From Microthrixaceae bacterium (lineage in GTDB: Bacteria; Actinomycetota; Acidimicrobiia; Acidimicrobiales; Acidimicrobilacustridaceae), in contig JAHFUU010000167.1 in assembly GCA_023264915.1 (NCBI GenBank), positions 1 through 6,300 on the forward strand: 6,300 bases of DNA, in the 5' to 3' direction. The notes beneath the pieces were generated by a model. The model ran no database searches, was not told the origin of the DNA, and saw nothing but the letters and a program-made list of their open reading frames with translations. Of the stretch, positions 1 to 5,415 are shown piece after piece. Within the stretch, counting starts at the first letter, position 1; every line of letters begins with the position of its first letter. Position numbers and translations under genes: made by a program.

Positions 1-352
1 AGCGCAGCTCCCAGGCCATCGTGCCGGCCTTCCCCCTCCAGAGGCCGTCCTCGGCGAGGACGTCGCCCAGCACGAACCACCCGTCACCGCGATCTTCAGG
101 CTCGAGCTCTCCGGGCCCGAACCGCTCGGTGCTCGGCGGCCCATCGGGAGGGAAGACGCTGATCCACCCCAGGCCGTGCCCCTGCCCGGAACCCGACGGT
201 GAGGACACGGTCTCGTGATGGACCCATAGGCCGGCACCTGTGCTGGGATCGGTCAGAGTCGCGTACCAGACCTCGAGGCGGTCTGGCTGACCGTTCCAGC
301 GCGGGTCAGCCGCCGAGGACCGAAGCTTCTGATGGTTCGCACTCCCGGACAT
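1..352 (-). CDS. Hypothetical protein, CrtC/AttH (lipocalin-like) family suspected, 3' end missing
   Basis: Reading the minus strand from the ATG at 352 gives 117 uninterrupted codons to the window edge, so the gene is cut at its C-terminus. The protein begins MSGSANHQKL and contains DRLEVWYATLTDP (about residues 24-36), LWVHHE (42-47), GWISVFPPDGPP (62-73), ERFGPGELEPED (76-87) and WFVLGDV (92-98). Tryptophan-rich beta-strand-like text with a WYAT..D...G.G.W.HHE pattern recalls actinobacterial conserved proteins related to hydroxyneurosporene synthase (CrtC) and AttH lipocalin-like proteins. That link is from memory and uncertain. No signal peptide or membrane segment is seen. There is no in-frame start farther upstream and no Shine-Dalgarno. 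A TATAGT -10 element ends 7 bases before the A of ATG, which fits a leaderless transcript. The gene is divergent from the FadR-type regulator and shares its promoter, so it is probably that regulator's target. Existence is well supported; function is not. Confidence 0.75.
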   Translation of the reverse strand, partial: MSGSANHQKLRSSAADPRWNGQPDRLEVWYATLTDPSTGAGLWVHHETVSSPSGSGQGHGLGWISVFPPDGPPSTERFGPGELEPEDRGDGWFVLGDVLAEDGLWRGKAGTMAWELR

Positions 353-358
353 GTCTTG

Positions 359-385
359 ACTATATTGGTTGAGCCAATGAGCCAA
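359..385. promoter_or_regulatory. Overlapping divergent promoters with back-to-back -10 elements
   Basis: On the minus strand TATAGT (364 down to 359) is followed by six bases and then the ATG at 352, the spacing expected of a leaderless mRNA. A TTGGCT -35-like hexamer lies at 385-380, with a short 15-base spacer. On the plus strand TATATT (361-366) ends 10 bases before the regulator's ATG at 377, predicting a leader of only a few bases; no good -35 is visible for it. The two -10 boxes share four base pairs, so the promoters should exclude each other. Assignment is by eye only. Confidence 0.5.
364..378. promoter_or_regulatory. Probable FadR/GntR-type operator, ATTGG-N5-CCAAT
   Basis: The 15-bp sequence ATTGGTTGAGCCAAT is an inverted repeat with perfect 5-bp arms centred on base 371, plus one extra inner pair. 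It resembles FadR-class operators (TGGT-N3-ACCA type). It covers the -10/-35 spacer of the left-edge gene, and the start region and start codon of the regulator gene. Binding here would block both promoters. The adjacent gene encodes a FadR-type protein, so autoregulation is the natural reading, but binding is inferred. Confidence 0.6.
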
Positions 386-393
386 CAAGCCAA
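370..393 (+). repeat. Three tandem 8-bp repeats (TGAGCCAA) across the regulator start
   Basis: TGAGCCAA occurs at 370-377 and again at 378-385, followed by the variant CAAGCCAA at 386-393. The first copy supplies the right arm of the operator palindrome. The 8-bp period is not a multiple of three, so it is not a peptide repeat. It may offer further half-sites for the regulator on one face of the helix, or it may be a replication-slippage product. Confidence 0.6.
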
Positions 394-1138
394 AGTTGAC
401 CAGATTGCCGTCGACAGTGAGCCACCGCTCGCTGCGATCCGCCGCGAGCGGCTCGACGAGCAGATAGTCCGGGTCCTCGTCGATGCTGTGATCGAGGGTC
501 GCTGGCCGGCGGGCACGACGCTCCCGCCCGAACGTGAGCTCGCTGACCAGCTCGAGGTCAACCGCACCTCGCTTCGCCAAGCGCTGGCGCGCCTAGAGCA
601 GATGGGCCTGATCATCACCCGCCAGGGCAGCGGCAACGTGGTGCAGGATCCGGCGGCGCTGACCGCGCCCGAGGTCGTGAGGGCGATGATGCGCCAGCTC
701 GGCTCCGACCTCTTCTCTGAGATCCTCGAGGTTCGCACGGGCCTCGGCAGCCTGATCGGTCGCCTCGCGGCCGAAAGAGCCGAGCCCCACGAGCTGGCAT
801 CGCTTCGCCAGGCACTCGACGGGCTCGGCAGAGCCGAGGTGCTCGCTGACCGCCAGCAAGCCGAGATGGCCTTCTTCATGATCCTGGTGGGCTCGACGCA
901 CAACAGGGTGCTCGCGGCGCTGGTCCGGTGGGTCGACGCCACCTACGGGCAGCTGCCGGATGAGTTCGCCGATGCCTTCGCCGACATCGACCAAGTGACG
1001 GCGGGGCTGCGCCGCATCACCGAGGCGGTGGCCAAGCGACGCCCGGCCGCTGCGAGCAGGGCTGTCGAGCAGTACTTCGACACCAGCGGTGCGCGCATCG
1101 TCCGTGCGGTCCAGTCGGCGTTCACCGACCAGACCTGA
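377..1138 (+). CDS. GntR-family transcriptional regulator, FadR (FCD-type) subfamily
   Basis: This 253-residue protein is normal in length for a FadR-type GntR regulator. The N-terminal winged helix-turn-helix spans about residues 23-92. It contains the hallmark LPPERELADQLEVNRTSLRQAL (49-70), followed by LEQMGLIITRQGSGNVV, the wing. An all-helical effector domain follows (about 108-245), with EVRTGLGSLIGRLAAERA (118-135) and GSTHNRVLAALV (172-183). In metal-binding FCD proteins a histidine follows the phenylalanine of the D..FH motif and others lie near the C-terminus. Here the motif reads FF (166-167) and the late position reads QYF (232-234), so the metal site looks lost. That suggests a ligand such as an acyl-CoA bound without metal, as in E. 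coli FadR. I chose the ATG at 377 over the one at 332, because starting at 332 would put the promoter and operator inside the gene. The 3' end overlaps the convergent acyltransferase gene by 17 bp. Ligand and targets are inferred; family is firm. Confidence 0.93.
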   Translation: MSQQAKVDQIAVDSEPPLAAIRRERLDEQIVRVLVDAVIEGRWPAGTTLPPERELADQLEVNRTSLRQALARLEQMGLIITRQGSGNVVQDPAALTAPEVVRAMMRQLGSDLFSEILEVRTGLGSLIGRLAAERAEPHELASLRQALDGLGRAEVLADRQQAEMAFFMILVGSTHNRVLAALVRWVDATYGQLPDEFADAFADIDQVTAGLRRITEAVAKRRPAAASRAVEQYFDTSGARIVRAVQSAFTDQT

Positions 1139-1985
1139 TCCTCTTGGCGGCACCCACAACGTCGTCCCAGCGCATCCCGAGGAACGGTACGCGCCCTTCG
1201 GTCATCTCGGTGAGCTTGGCGGACATCGCGGCCTCGACCCTTTCGGCCAGCGCTGAAGGCTCCTCGCCGCGCTCGGGCACGATCGGGTCGAGAACTGCGG
1301 CGCGCATCTTCGCCGGCATCGGGAAGTACGGGAGCATCCCGGCAACCCCGAACGAGAGGCCCCACGGCACCGAGAGGCTGAGCGGCATCGTCTTGATCCG
1401 CATCAACGAGGGCAGACGCAGCTGCCTGGCCAACCTCTGACCGTCGGTGAACACGAACAGGGTCTCCCCTGCCCCCGACACGACCACGGGGATTATCCTC
1501 ACGCCGGCTTCGATGGCCAGCGCTGCATACCCGATGCGACCCCCGAACACGATCTCGTTGCGGTGGGCGAACGACTTCCCCGCGTCGAGGTCCCCTCCGG
1601 GCATCACGATCACGTACCCCCCTTCCTCGAGCGCCTCCAGAGCAACCTCACGCCCCGCGGGCTTGAACCCGGCGGGCTCGAGGAGCCGGCCAACGCCAAG
1701 GGTCCACGCGGCCTGGTGGGTCAGGATCGTGACCGGCACGTCGATCCCTTCGGTGACGGCGCCAGCAAGAGCCGCGATCGTGAACGCATTGACGTCGAAG
1801 ATCCCCCCGAAACCGTGGTTGGCGACGATCAGGGCCGGTGCCGGCGGCATCTGATCGGGTCCCACGTACTCCAGCCGGGTCCAGGCAGCGACCGCCCGTC
1901 CGACGCCGATGAAGAACTGCCGTATCAGCCTCCCCTGCTCCTCTATGGAGGCCGTTGCTTGTGCTGAGCTGTCAGTAGCTGTCAT
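1122..1985 (-). CDS. Lysophospholipid acyltransferase-like protein (PlsC/MGAT-like superfamily)
   Basis: The 287-residue product looks like a membrane-associated acyltransferase that would move an acyl group from acyl-CoA or acyl-ACP to a lysolipid or glycerolipid. Block I is ANHGFGGIFD (55-64), with the candidate catalytic pair H57 and D64. MPGGDLDAGKSF (128-139), with FGGRIGYAALAIEAGVRIIPVV after it, matches the PGG-type substrate-binding block and flanking helix of LPLAT MGAT-like proteins. The H-D spacing is six residues instead of the four of classical PlsC. Hydrophobic stretches occur around 51-56, 123-128 and 163-170, but there is no clear transmembrane helix. The ATG at 1985 is preceded by AGGTGGG at suitable distance. 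An open frame continues upstream to 2231 but has no lipid-enzyme features and is rejected. The gene converges on the regulator (17-bp overlap) and diverges from the SDR. Family is confident; substrate is unknown. Confidence 0.9.
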   Translation of the reverse strand: MTATDSSAQATASIEEQGRLIRQFFIGVGRAVAAWTRLEYVGPDQMPPAPALIVANHGFGGIFDVNAFTIAALAGAVTEGIDVPVTILTHQAAWTLGVGRLLEPAGFKPAGREVALEALEEGGYVIVMPGGDLDAGKSFAHRNEIVFGGRIGYAALAIEAGVRIIPVVVSGAGETLFVFTDGQRLARQLRLPSLMRIKTMPLSLSVPWGLSFGVAGMLPYFPMPAKMRAAVLDPIVPERGEEPSALAERVEAAMSAKLTEMTEGRVPFLGMRWDDVVGAAKRIRSGR

Positions 1986-2278
1986 CGCCCACCTGTGGTC
2001 CGCTGCTTGGTTGCCGTGCCCTCCGCGAGGCAAGCAACCCTGGGGCAGAGCCCGCCCGGCTGCCCTCGAGCCTCGGCATGCAACAGTGTGGCATCCGAGG
2101 ATCACCAACGCCCACAGCGCCGGGGGCTCGACCATCCCCAAACAACCCACGTGCCTCATCAGGCCGAGGCGGGAACCCCCGCCATTACGATCACCGCCTC
2201 GAGCATCCGCGGGGGCAGACCGGCCTGGCATGACCCCAACCGCCGGGAGAGCCGGCCGGTGCCACCAAGGAGATCACT
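1986..2278. other. Divergent intergenic region between acyltransferase and SDR genes
   Basis: These 293 bases separate two divergent genes and carry no convincing coding frame. The left end holds the acyltransferase ribosome binding site and the right end the SDR ribosome binding site AAGGAG (2267-2272). A strong inverted repeat is annotated separately. A weak -10 candidate TACGAT lies at 2186-2191 for the SDR, without a recognisable -35. A short TTGCC/GGCAA hairpin (2011-2033) sits near the acyltransferase start. No copy of the 364-378 operator palindrome was found here. Confidence 0.6.
2071..2100. repeat. Inverted repeat / hairpin in the divergent promoter region
   Basis: CCTCGG (2071-2076) pairs with CCGAGG (2095-2100). 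Inside it ATGC (2078-2081) pairs with GCAT (2091-2094), leaving one bulged C (2077) and a 9-base loop. The total is 10 base pairs. It lies 86 bases before the acyltransferase ATG and about 180 before the SDR ATG. It could be an operator for a regulator of either gene or a leader structure; no T-run follows on either strand, so a terminator is less likely. Confidence 0.5.
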
Positions 2279-3034
2279 ATGGAACTGGACGGCAGGGTTG
2301 CGATGGTAACCGGGGCAGCGCGTGGCATCGGCGAGGCGATCGCTGATGCGCTCGCGGCGGCCGGTGCTGGGGTGGCAGCAGCCGATCTTGACGGCTCAGG
2401 TGCCGCCTCTGTCGCGGGCCGGCTCAGCCAGCGCCGGAGTGTGCCGGCTATGGGGATCAGCATGGATGTCAGCGACTCGACCAGCGTCCGCAATGCAGTC
2501 GCCAGCGTGACGGAGCGGCTCGGCGTGATCGACGTGCTCGTGAACAACGCGGGGATCGACGTCATCGAGCCGTTCATCGACAACGACGAGAGCACTTGGG
2601 ACCGGCTGCTCGCGGTGAACCTGAAGGGTCCGATGATCTGTGCCCGCGCGGTGCTGGACGGGATGGTCGAGGCAGGCCGGGGATCGATCGTCAACATCGG
2701 GTCAGACGCGGGCCGTGTGGGCTCCTCTGGTGAGGTCGCCTACTCTGCGACCAAGGGTGGAGTCATCGCCTTCACCAAGGCATTGGCACGAGAGGTGGCG
2801 TCACGGGGCGTGAGAGTCAACTGCGTCTGCCCCGGCCCCACCGATACTGCGTTGATGGACCAGGTGGCCGAGGCCAGCCAGAAGCTCTATGACTCGTTGG
2901 TGCGCGCGATACCGATGAGACGCATCGGCGAACCAGATGATGTCGCCAAGGCAGTCGTGTTCCTCGCTTCTGACGGGGCCCGGTTCATCACGGGCCAGTC
3001 CCTTTCGGTCAGCGGTGGGTTGACGATGGCTTGA
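2279..3034 (+). CDS. NAD-dependent short-chain dehydrogenase, BadH-like (2-hydroxycyclohexanecarboxyl-CoA dehydrogenase type)
   Basis: The protein is 251 residues, typical of a classical SDR. The Rossmann motif TGAARGIG is at 11-18. D36 at the end of beta-2 favours NAD(H) over NADP(H). NNAG is at 89-92, and the catalytic tetrad is N114, S142, Y155 and K159 (YSATK). CPGPTDTAL (184-192) and a C-terminal ITGQSLSVSGGLTM complete the fold. The stretches SDAGRVGSSGE..YSATKGG, VCPGPTDTAL and SLSVSGGLTM closely match what I remember of Rhodopseudomonas palustris BadH, which oxidises 2-hydroxycyclohexane-1-carboxyl-CoA to the 2-keto form. Many actinobacterial relatives are annotated more loosely as 3-oxoacyl-ACP reductases, so the substrate is an inference. 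No other cyclohexanecarboxylate/benzoate gene is in view. AAGGAG at 2267-2272, six bases before the ATG, fixes the start. The gene is probably monocistronic, ending at a hairpin. Confidence 0.93.
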   Translation: MELDGRVAMVTGAARGIGEAIADALAAAGAGVAAADLDGSGAASVAGRLSQRRSVPAMGISMDVSDSTSVRNAVASVTERLGVIDVLVNNAGIDVIEPFIDNDESTWDRLLAVNLKGPMICARAVLDGMVEAGRGSIVNIGSDAGRVGSSGEVAYSATKGGVIAFTKALAREVASRGVRVNCVCPGPTDTALMDQVAEASQKLYDSLVRAIPMRRIGEPDDVAKAVVFLASDGARFITGQSLSVSGGLTMA

Positions 3035-3040
3035 TCACCG

Positions 3041-3081
3041 CCGGAAGCTGACTCAGATCGCGTGACCGTCGAGTCTTCCGG
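3041..3081. terminator. Hairpin between convergent genes, possible bidirectional terminator
   Basis: CCGGAAG (3041-3047) pairs with CTTCCGG (3075-3081). After a 3-base bulge, ACTC (3051-3054) pairs with GAGT (3071-3074). This gives an 11-bp stem with a 16-base loop. It starts 7 bases after the SDR stop codon and lies 32 bases past the stop of the opposing SpoIIAA-like gene. No T-run follows on either strand, which is common in high-GC bacteria but weakens the call. Confidence 0.5.
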
Positions 3082-3112
3082 TTGCGGCAGCGGCTCATCC
3101 AGTGGGGCCGGT

Positions 3113-3478
3113 TCAGTCCCCTGCGGCCCAGGTCATTGCGTCGCCGAGCTCGTCCATCGCGAACACTCGAAGGTGTCCCGGCATGGTCCACCCGAAGGCT
3201 TTGGACAGGTGTGCGATCCAGTCGTGGCTCGTGACTATCGCGCACCGCTCCCACGCCTTGATCTCCCCCATGCCGAGCTTGGTGTCCTCCCATGCGGCGG
3301 CGGCCGAGTAGCCGGTGAAATCCGGGCCGAGCACATACACGAAGCGGACCTTCCCACGATCCTCGATGGTCGCTTGGATCGCGGGCTCCAGGACCGACTC
3401 GTAGTCCTCCTTTGTGACCTCACCTACAGCCTTGAAGGCGAGCACCCCGTCAGGAGCGCTCTCGATCGGCTCGATCAT
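3113..3478 (-). CDS. SpoIIAA-like (STAS-fold) small protein
   Basis: The 121-residue product begins MIEPIESAPDGVLAFKAVGEVTKEDYESVLEP. It continues with KVRFVYVLGPDFTGYSAAAAWEDTKLG (about 43-69), ERCAIVTSHDWIAHLSKAFGW (77-97) and a C-terminal RVFAMDELGDAMTW. This pattern of short strands and helices matches the SpoIIAA-like family (PF11964), which has a STAS-like fold and no settled function. The phosphorylatable serine context of true anti-anti-sigma factors is not recognisable. I chose the ATG at 3478 because GAGGTG sits six bases ahead of it; a GTG nine bases farther upstream lies inside that ribosome binding site. The gene follows the FAD oxidoreductase on the same strand after 98 bases and is probably co-transcribed. 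The gap contains two small hairpins (GCGTC/GACGC at 3531-3543, GGGCC/GGCCC at 3505-3526). The role is unknown; it is soluble and cytoplasmic by appearance. Confidence 0.85.
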   Translation of the reverse strand: MIEPIESAPDGVLAFKAVGEVTKEDYESVLEPAIQATIEDRGKVRFVYVLGPDFTGYSAAAAWEDTKLGMGEIKAWERCAIVTSHDWIAHLSKAFGWTMPGHLRVFAMDELGDAMTWAAGD

Positions 3479-3576
3479 CGCTATCACCTCATGTCGTGGG
3501 ACTCGGGCCGCTTGGTCAGATGGCCCAGGGGCGTCTGCGACGCAAGGCTACGCAATCGGCGACGCTCCTGTACCGA

Positions 3577-5211
3577 TCAGCTTCGGGCCCCAGATGCCGC
3601 GATCGAGTCCGCGTACCGGTTGGCTACCTCGGCTCGCACGTCGACACCACTGACCGTCGACGCGCAGGCGACACCGCCGGCCATGGTGCCGGCGATGCCG
3701 TGGCCGGTCATCGTGCTCGCCCCTACCACGTACAGGCCTGGGATCGGTGTGTCGAACGAGGGGCGGAGTGCCAGCACCTGGTCGGGCTTGCACTTGATGC
3801 CATAGGAGGTGCCGCCGGTGGAGCGCACGTAGCGTTCATGGGTGATCGGGGTCGCAGTCTCCTCATAGACGATCGATGCTTCGAGCCCGGGAATCACCTT
3901 CGCGGCCGCGGCGACCGCCGCGTCCCTCAACTCCTTCTTCCGTTGGAGGTACTTCTCGTTGCGGCGGTAGCGCTCACCCGCCACCGGTCCCCCTTCGACG
4001 CCCCAGAACTCGTGGTCCCTCGGCGCGAGCGTCATGACCTGGAGGTTGGTCTGGCCCGGCCTGCAGAGCCGTTCGTTTGAGGGGTCCTTGAGGCTCGAGA
4101 GGGTGATGTAGACCATGGCCTGGTCGTCCAGGCGCCCCTCCTCGAGGGCCGCATAGGAACCCTCGATGTCGTCGGTCTCACAATAGAAGTGGTTGCCGTT
4201 GGAGAACCCCTCTGCTGCCAGATCGCGGTCGAGAACGAGGTAGACGACGAATATCGGCAGCGCCATCTCGAAGCCGTCCACGCGGTCTGCGTACTCGACG
4301 CCGAAGTGCTCGCGACCGACGAGATCGTTGACCGTGCGCTTGAGGTCCGCGTTCGAGATCACGAGCGGGGCACGGATCTCGTCAGGGACGCCCTTTTGGC
4401 GTTCGGGTGACGGCGCATGCAGCTCGACGCCCACGGCGCGGCCGTCTTCGATGATCACCTTCTGGACGCGTGTGCGGAGCACGATGTCGCCCCCGTTGCG
4501 CCGGATCACCTCGCACAGGTGATCAGCTATGACCTGCCCACCGCCTTTGGGGTAGTACGCACCCTTGAAGTAGTGCATCACGACCAGCGCGTGCATGATC
4601 AGGGACGCCTCGTCGGGGGGAAGCGCGTACACGCCGTGCTGTGCCGCCATGATCGTCCTGAGGCGTGGCGAGGGATCGAAGGGGGCGAGGAACTCGCCCA
4701 GGGTCGTGTTCATGTGCGCGAGGAAGACCTGTGGGGCTTTTCCACCCGTCAGCTCCGCGTCGATGTCACGCACGGTGTCGACGTATGCGTCGATGCAGTC
4801 GGTCTCGGCGGGGAAGGCGTCATGGAGCCTCTGGCGGAAGACCTCGACACCTTTGGGAACCGAGAACGTCATTCCGTCCGCGAAGTGGAAGTTGTCGTAC
4901 CCGTCGGGGTCGAGCTCGTTCCATTCGAGCTCGATGCCGAGCGGATCCAGCATCGAGGGGAACGTGCCGCCAGGCTCGCAGTCACCGAGGTAGTGCACGC
5001 CCACGTCGAACTCGTAGCCTTCGTGCTCGAAGACGGTCGCGTTGCCTCCTGCGAGCGAATGCTGGTCGACGACTATGACTCGCTTGCCCATCTGAGACAG
5101 GTAGGCGGCGCAGGTGAGGCCACCTACCCCTGCGCCTATCACGATCACGTCGGCGCTCGTGAGATCGCCGTAGCTGGGCTGGGGTGCGCTGGGACCATCG
5201 ATTCCGCTCAT
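3577..5211 (-). CDS. FAD-dependent oxidoreductase, CrtI / retinol-saturase (RetSat/CrtISO) family
   Basis: The 544-residue protein matches the size of CrtI-type desaturases, carotenoid isomerases and all-trans-retinol 13,14-reductase-like proteins. [31 protein letters not shown] (21-51) is the FAD-binding Rossmann unit, with GxGxxG at 26-31 and D49 at the ribose-binding position, where glutamate is usual. [24 protein letters not shown] (54-77) contains the GVHYLG stretch typical of RetSat/CrtISO proteins. [23 protein letters not shown] (219-241) is the conserved PKGG segment. The C-terminal FAD/substrate unit is [11 protein letters not shown]...[13 protein letters not shown] (489-517). Likely substrates are polyene isoprenoids or other hydrophobic unsaturated molecules; none can be assigned. 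The ATG at 5211 lacks a Shine-Dalgarno. A TTG at 5247 would add 12 residues, but these look unlike the family, so the start is moderately certain. The gene leads a minus-strand unit with the SpoIIAA-like gene and is divergent from bioB. Confidence 0.93.
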   Translation of the reverse strand: MSGIDGPSAPQPSYGDLTSADVIVIGAGVGGLTCAAYLSQMGKRVIVVDQHSLAGGNATVFEHEGYEFDVGVHYLGDCEPGGTFPSMLDPLGIELEWNELDPDGYDNFHFADGMTFSVPKGVEVFRQRLHDAFPAETDCIDAYVDTVRDIDAELTGGKAPQVFLAHMNTTLGEFLAPFDPSPRLRTIMAAQHGVYALPPDEASLIMHALVVMHYFKGAYYPKGGGQVIADHLCEVIRRNGGDIVLRTRVQKVIIEDGRAVGVELHAPSPERQKGVPDEIRAPLVISNADLKRTVNDLVGREHFGVEYADRVDGFEMALPIFVVYLVLDRDLAAEGFSNGNHFYCETDDIEGSYAALEEGRLDDQAMVYITLSSLKDPSNERLCRPGQTNLQVMTLAPRDHEFWGVEGGPVAGERYRRNEKYLQRKKELRDAAVAAAAKVIPGLEASIVYEETATPITHERYVRSTGGTSYGIKCKPDQVLALRPSFDTPIPGLYVVGASTMTGHGIAGTMAGGVACASTVSGVDVRAEVANRYADSIAASGARS

Positions 5212-5255
5212 CTGCAAAGGCAAGCACGTCGGGCGTCTCTCAGGCAAGGGGCCGA

Positions 5256-5307
5256 CTCACAGGCCCGCCTCACAGGCCCGCCTCACAGGCCCGGGTCACA
5301 GGCCCGC
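5256..5307 (+). repeat. Four tandem 13-bp repeats (CTCACAGGCCCGC)
   Basis: Exactly four 13-bp units occupy 52 bases. Units 1 (5256-5268) and 2 (5269-5281) are identical. Unit 3 (5282-5294) differs in its last base and unit 4 (5295-5307) in its first base. The core TCACAGGCCCG is unchanged in all four. The array lies between the divergent RetSat-like and bioB genes, 45 bases from the former's ATG. It may be a multi-copy binding site or a slippage-prone microsatellite. Confidence 0.85.
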
Positions 5308-5342
5308 GAGATGACGCCTCCCGGGCGCCCGAGGATCCTCCG

Positions 5343-5358
5343 AGGAGGTGTCGGCGTG
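5343..5358 (+). promoter_or_regulatory. Strong Shine-Dalgarno with in-frame upstream GTG of bioB
   Basis: AGGAGGTG (5343-5350) is a near-perfect ribosome binding site, and seven bases after AGGAGG comes GTG (5356-5358). This GTG is in frame with the bioB ATG at 5416, with 20 codons and no stop between. CCTC (5337-5340) directly upstream could pair with GAGG (5345-5348) and mask the site. It may be an alternative bioB start or a decoy. Confidence 0.45.
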
Positions 5359-5404
5359 CCGATTCTGAAAGGATCGACCCGGTCGCCGCGGCGTCCGCCG
5401 ACAC
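5348..5404 (+). promoter_or_regulatory. Long-range inverted repeat in the bioB leader
   Basis: GTGTCGGCG (5348-5356) is perfectly complementary to CGCCGACAC (5396-5404), with 39 bases between. The downstream arm ends one base before AGGAG (5406-5410), the ribosome binding site of the ATG at 5416. The upstream arm overlaps the end of the stronger ribosome binding site. If transcription starts upstream, this could tune access to one or both starts. It matches no riboswitch known to me. Confidence 0.4.
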
Positions 5405-5415
5405 TAGGAGCATCG

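Noticed and set aside
266..286. Perfect 7-bp inverted repeat CCAGACC-N7-GGTCTGG, and a nearby CGGTC-N5-GACCG
   Set aside because: Both lie inside the well-supported left-edge coding sequence, 66 or more bases from the promoter, and codon composition explains them as easily as an operator.
332..376. Earlier ATG (332) as the regulator start
   Set aside because: It has no ribosome binding site and would place the operator, both -10 boxes and the divergent start codon inside the coding region.
253..942. 229-codon open frame antisense to the FadR-type regulator
   Set aside because: The translation is Ser/Arg/Thr-rich with no domain-like pattern, typical of the antisense frame of a high-GC gene, and it overlaps two genes with clear coding character.
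1986..2231. N-terminal extension of the acyltransferase to 2231
   Set aside because: The extra 82 residues are Gly/Arg/Pro-rich without family similarity, while the ATG at 1985 has a good ribosome binding site and gives a normal protein length.
3512..3520. TTGGTCAGA resembling half of a FadR operator
   Set aside because: Only one half-site is present, there is no matching second arm, and it lies between co-directional genes with no promoter seen.
3496..4080. 194-codon plus-strand frame opposite the RetSat-like gene, and the 3062-3805 frame beside it
   Set aside because: Arg/Gly-rich shadow translations without motifs; the minus-strand genes in the same place have recognisable domains.
5256..5307. 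CRISPR array or replication iterons
   Set aside because: The units are contiguous 13-mers with no spacers, and no cas, rep or partition gene is nearby.
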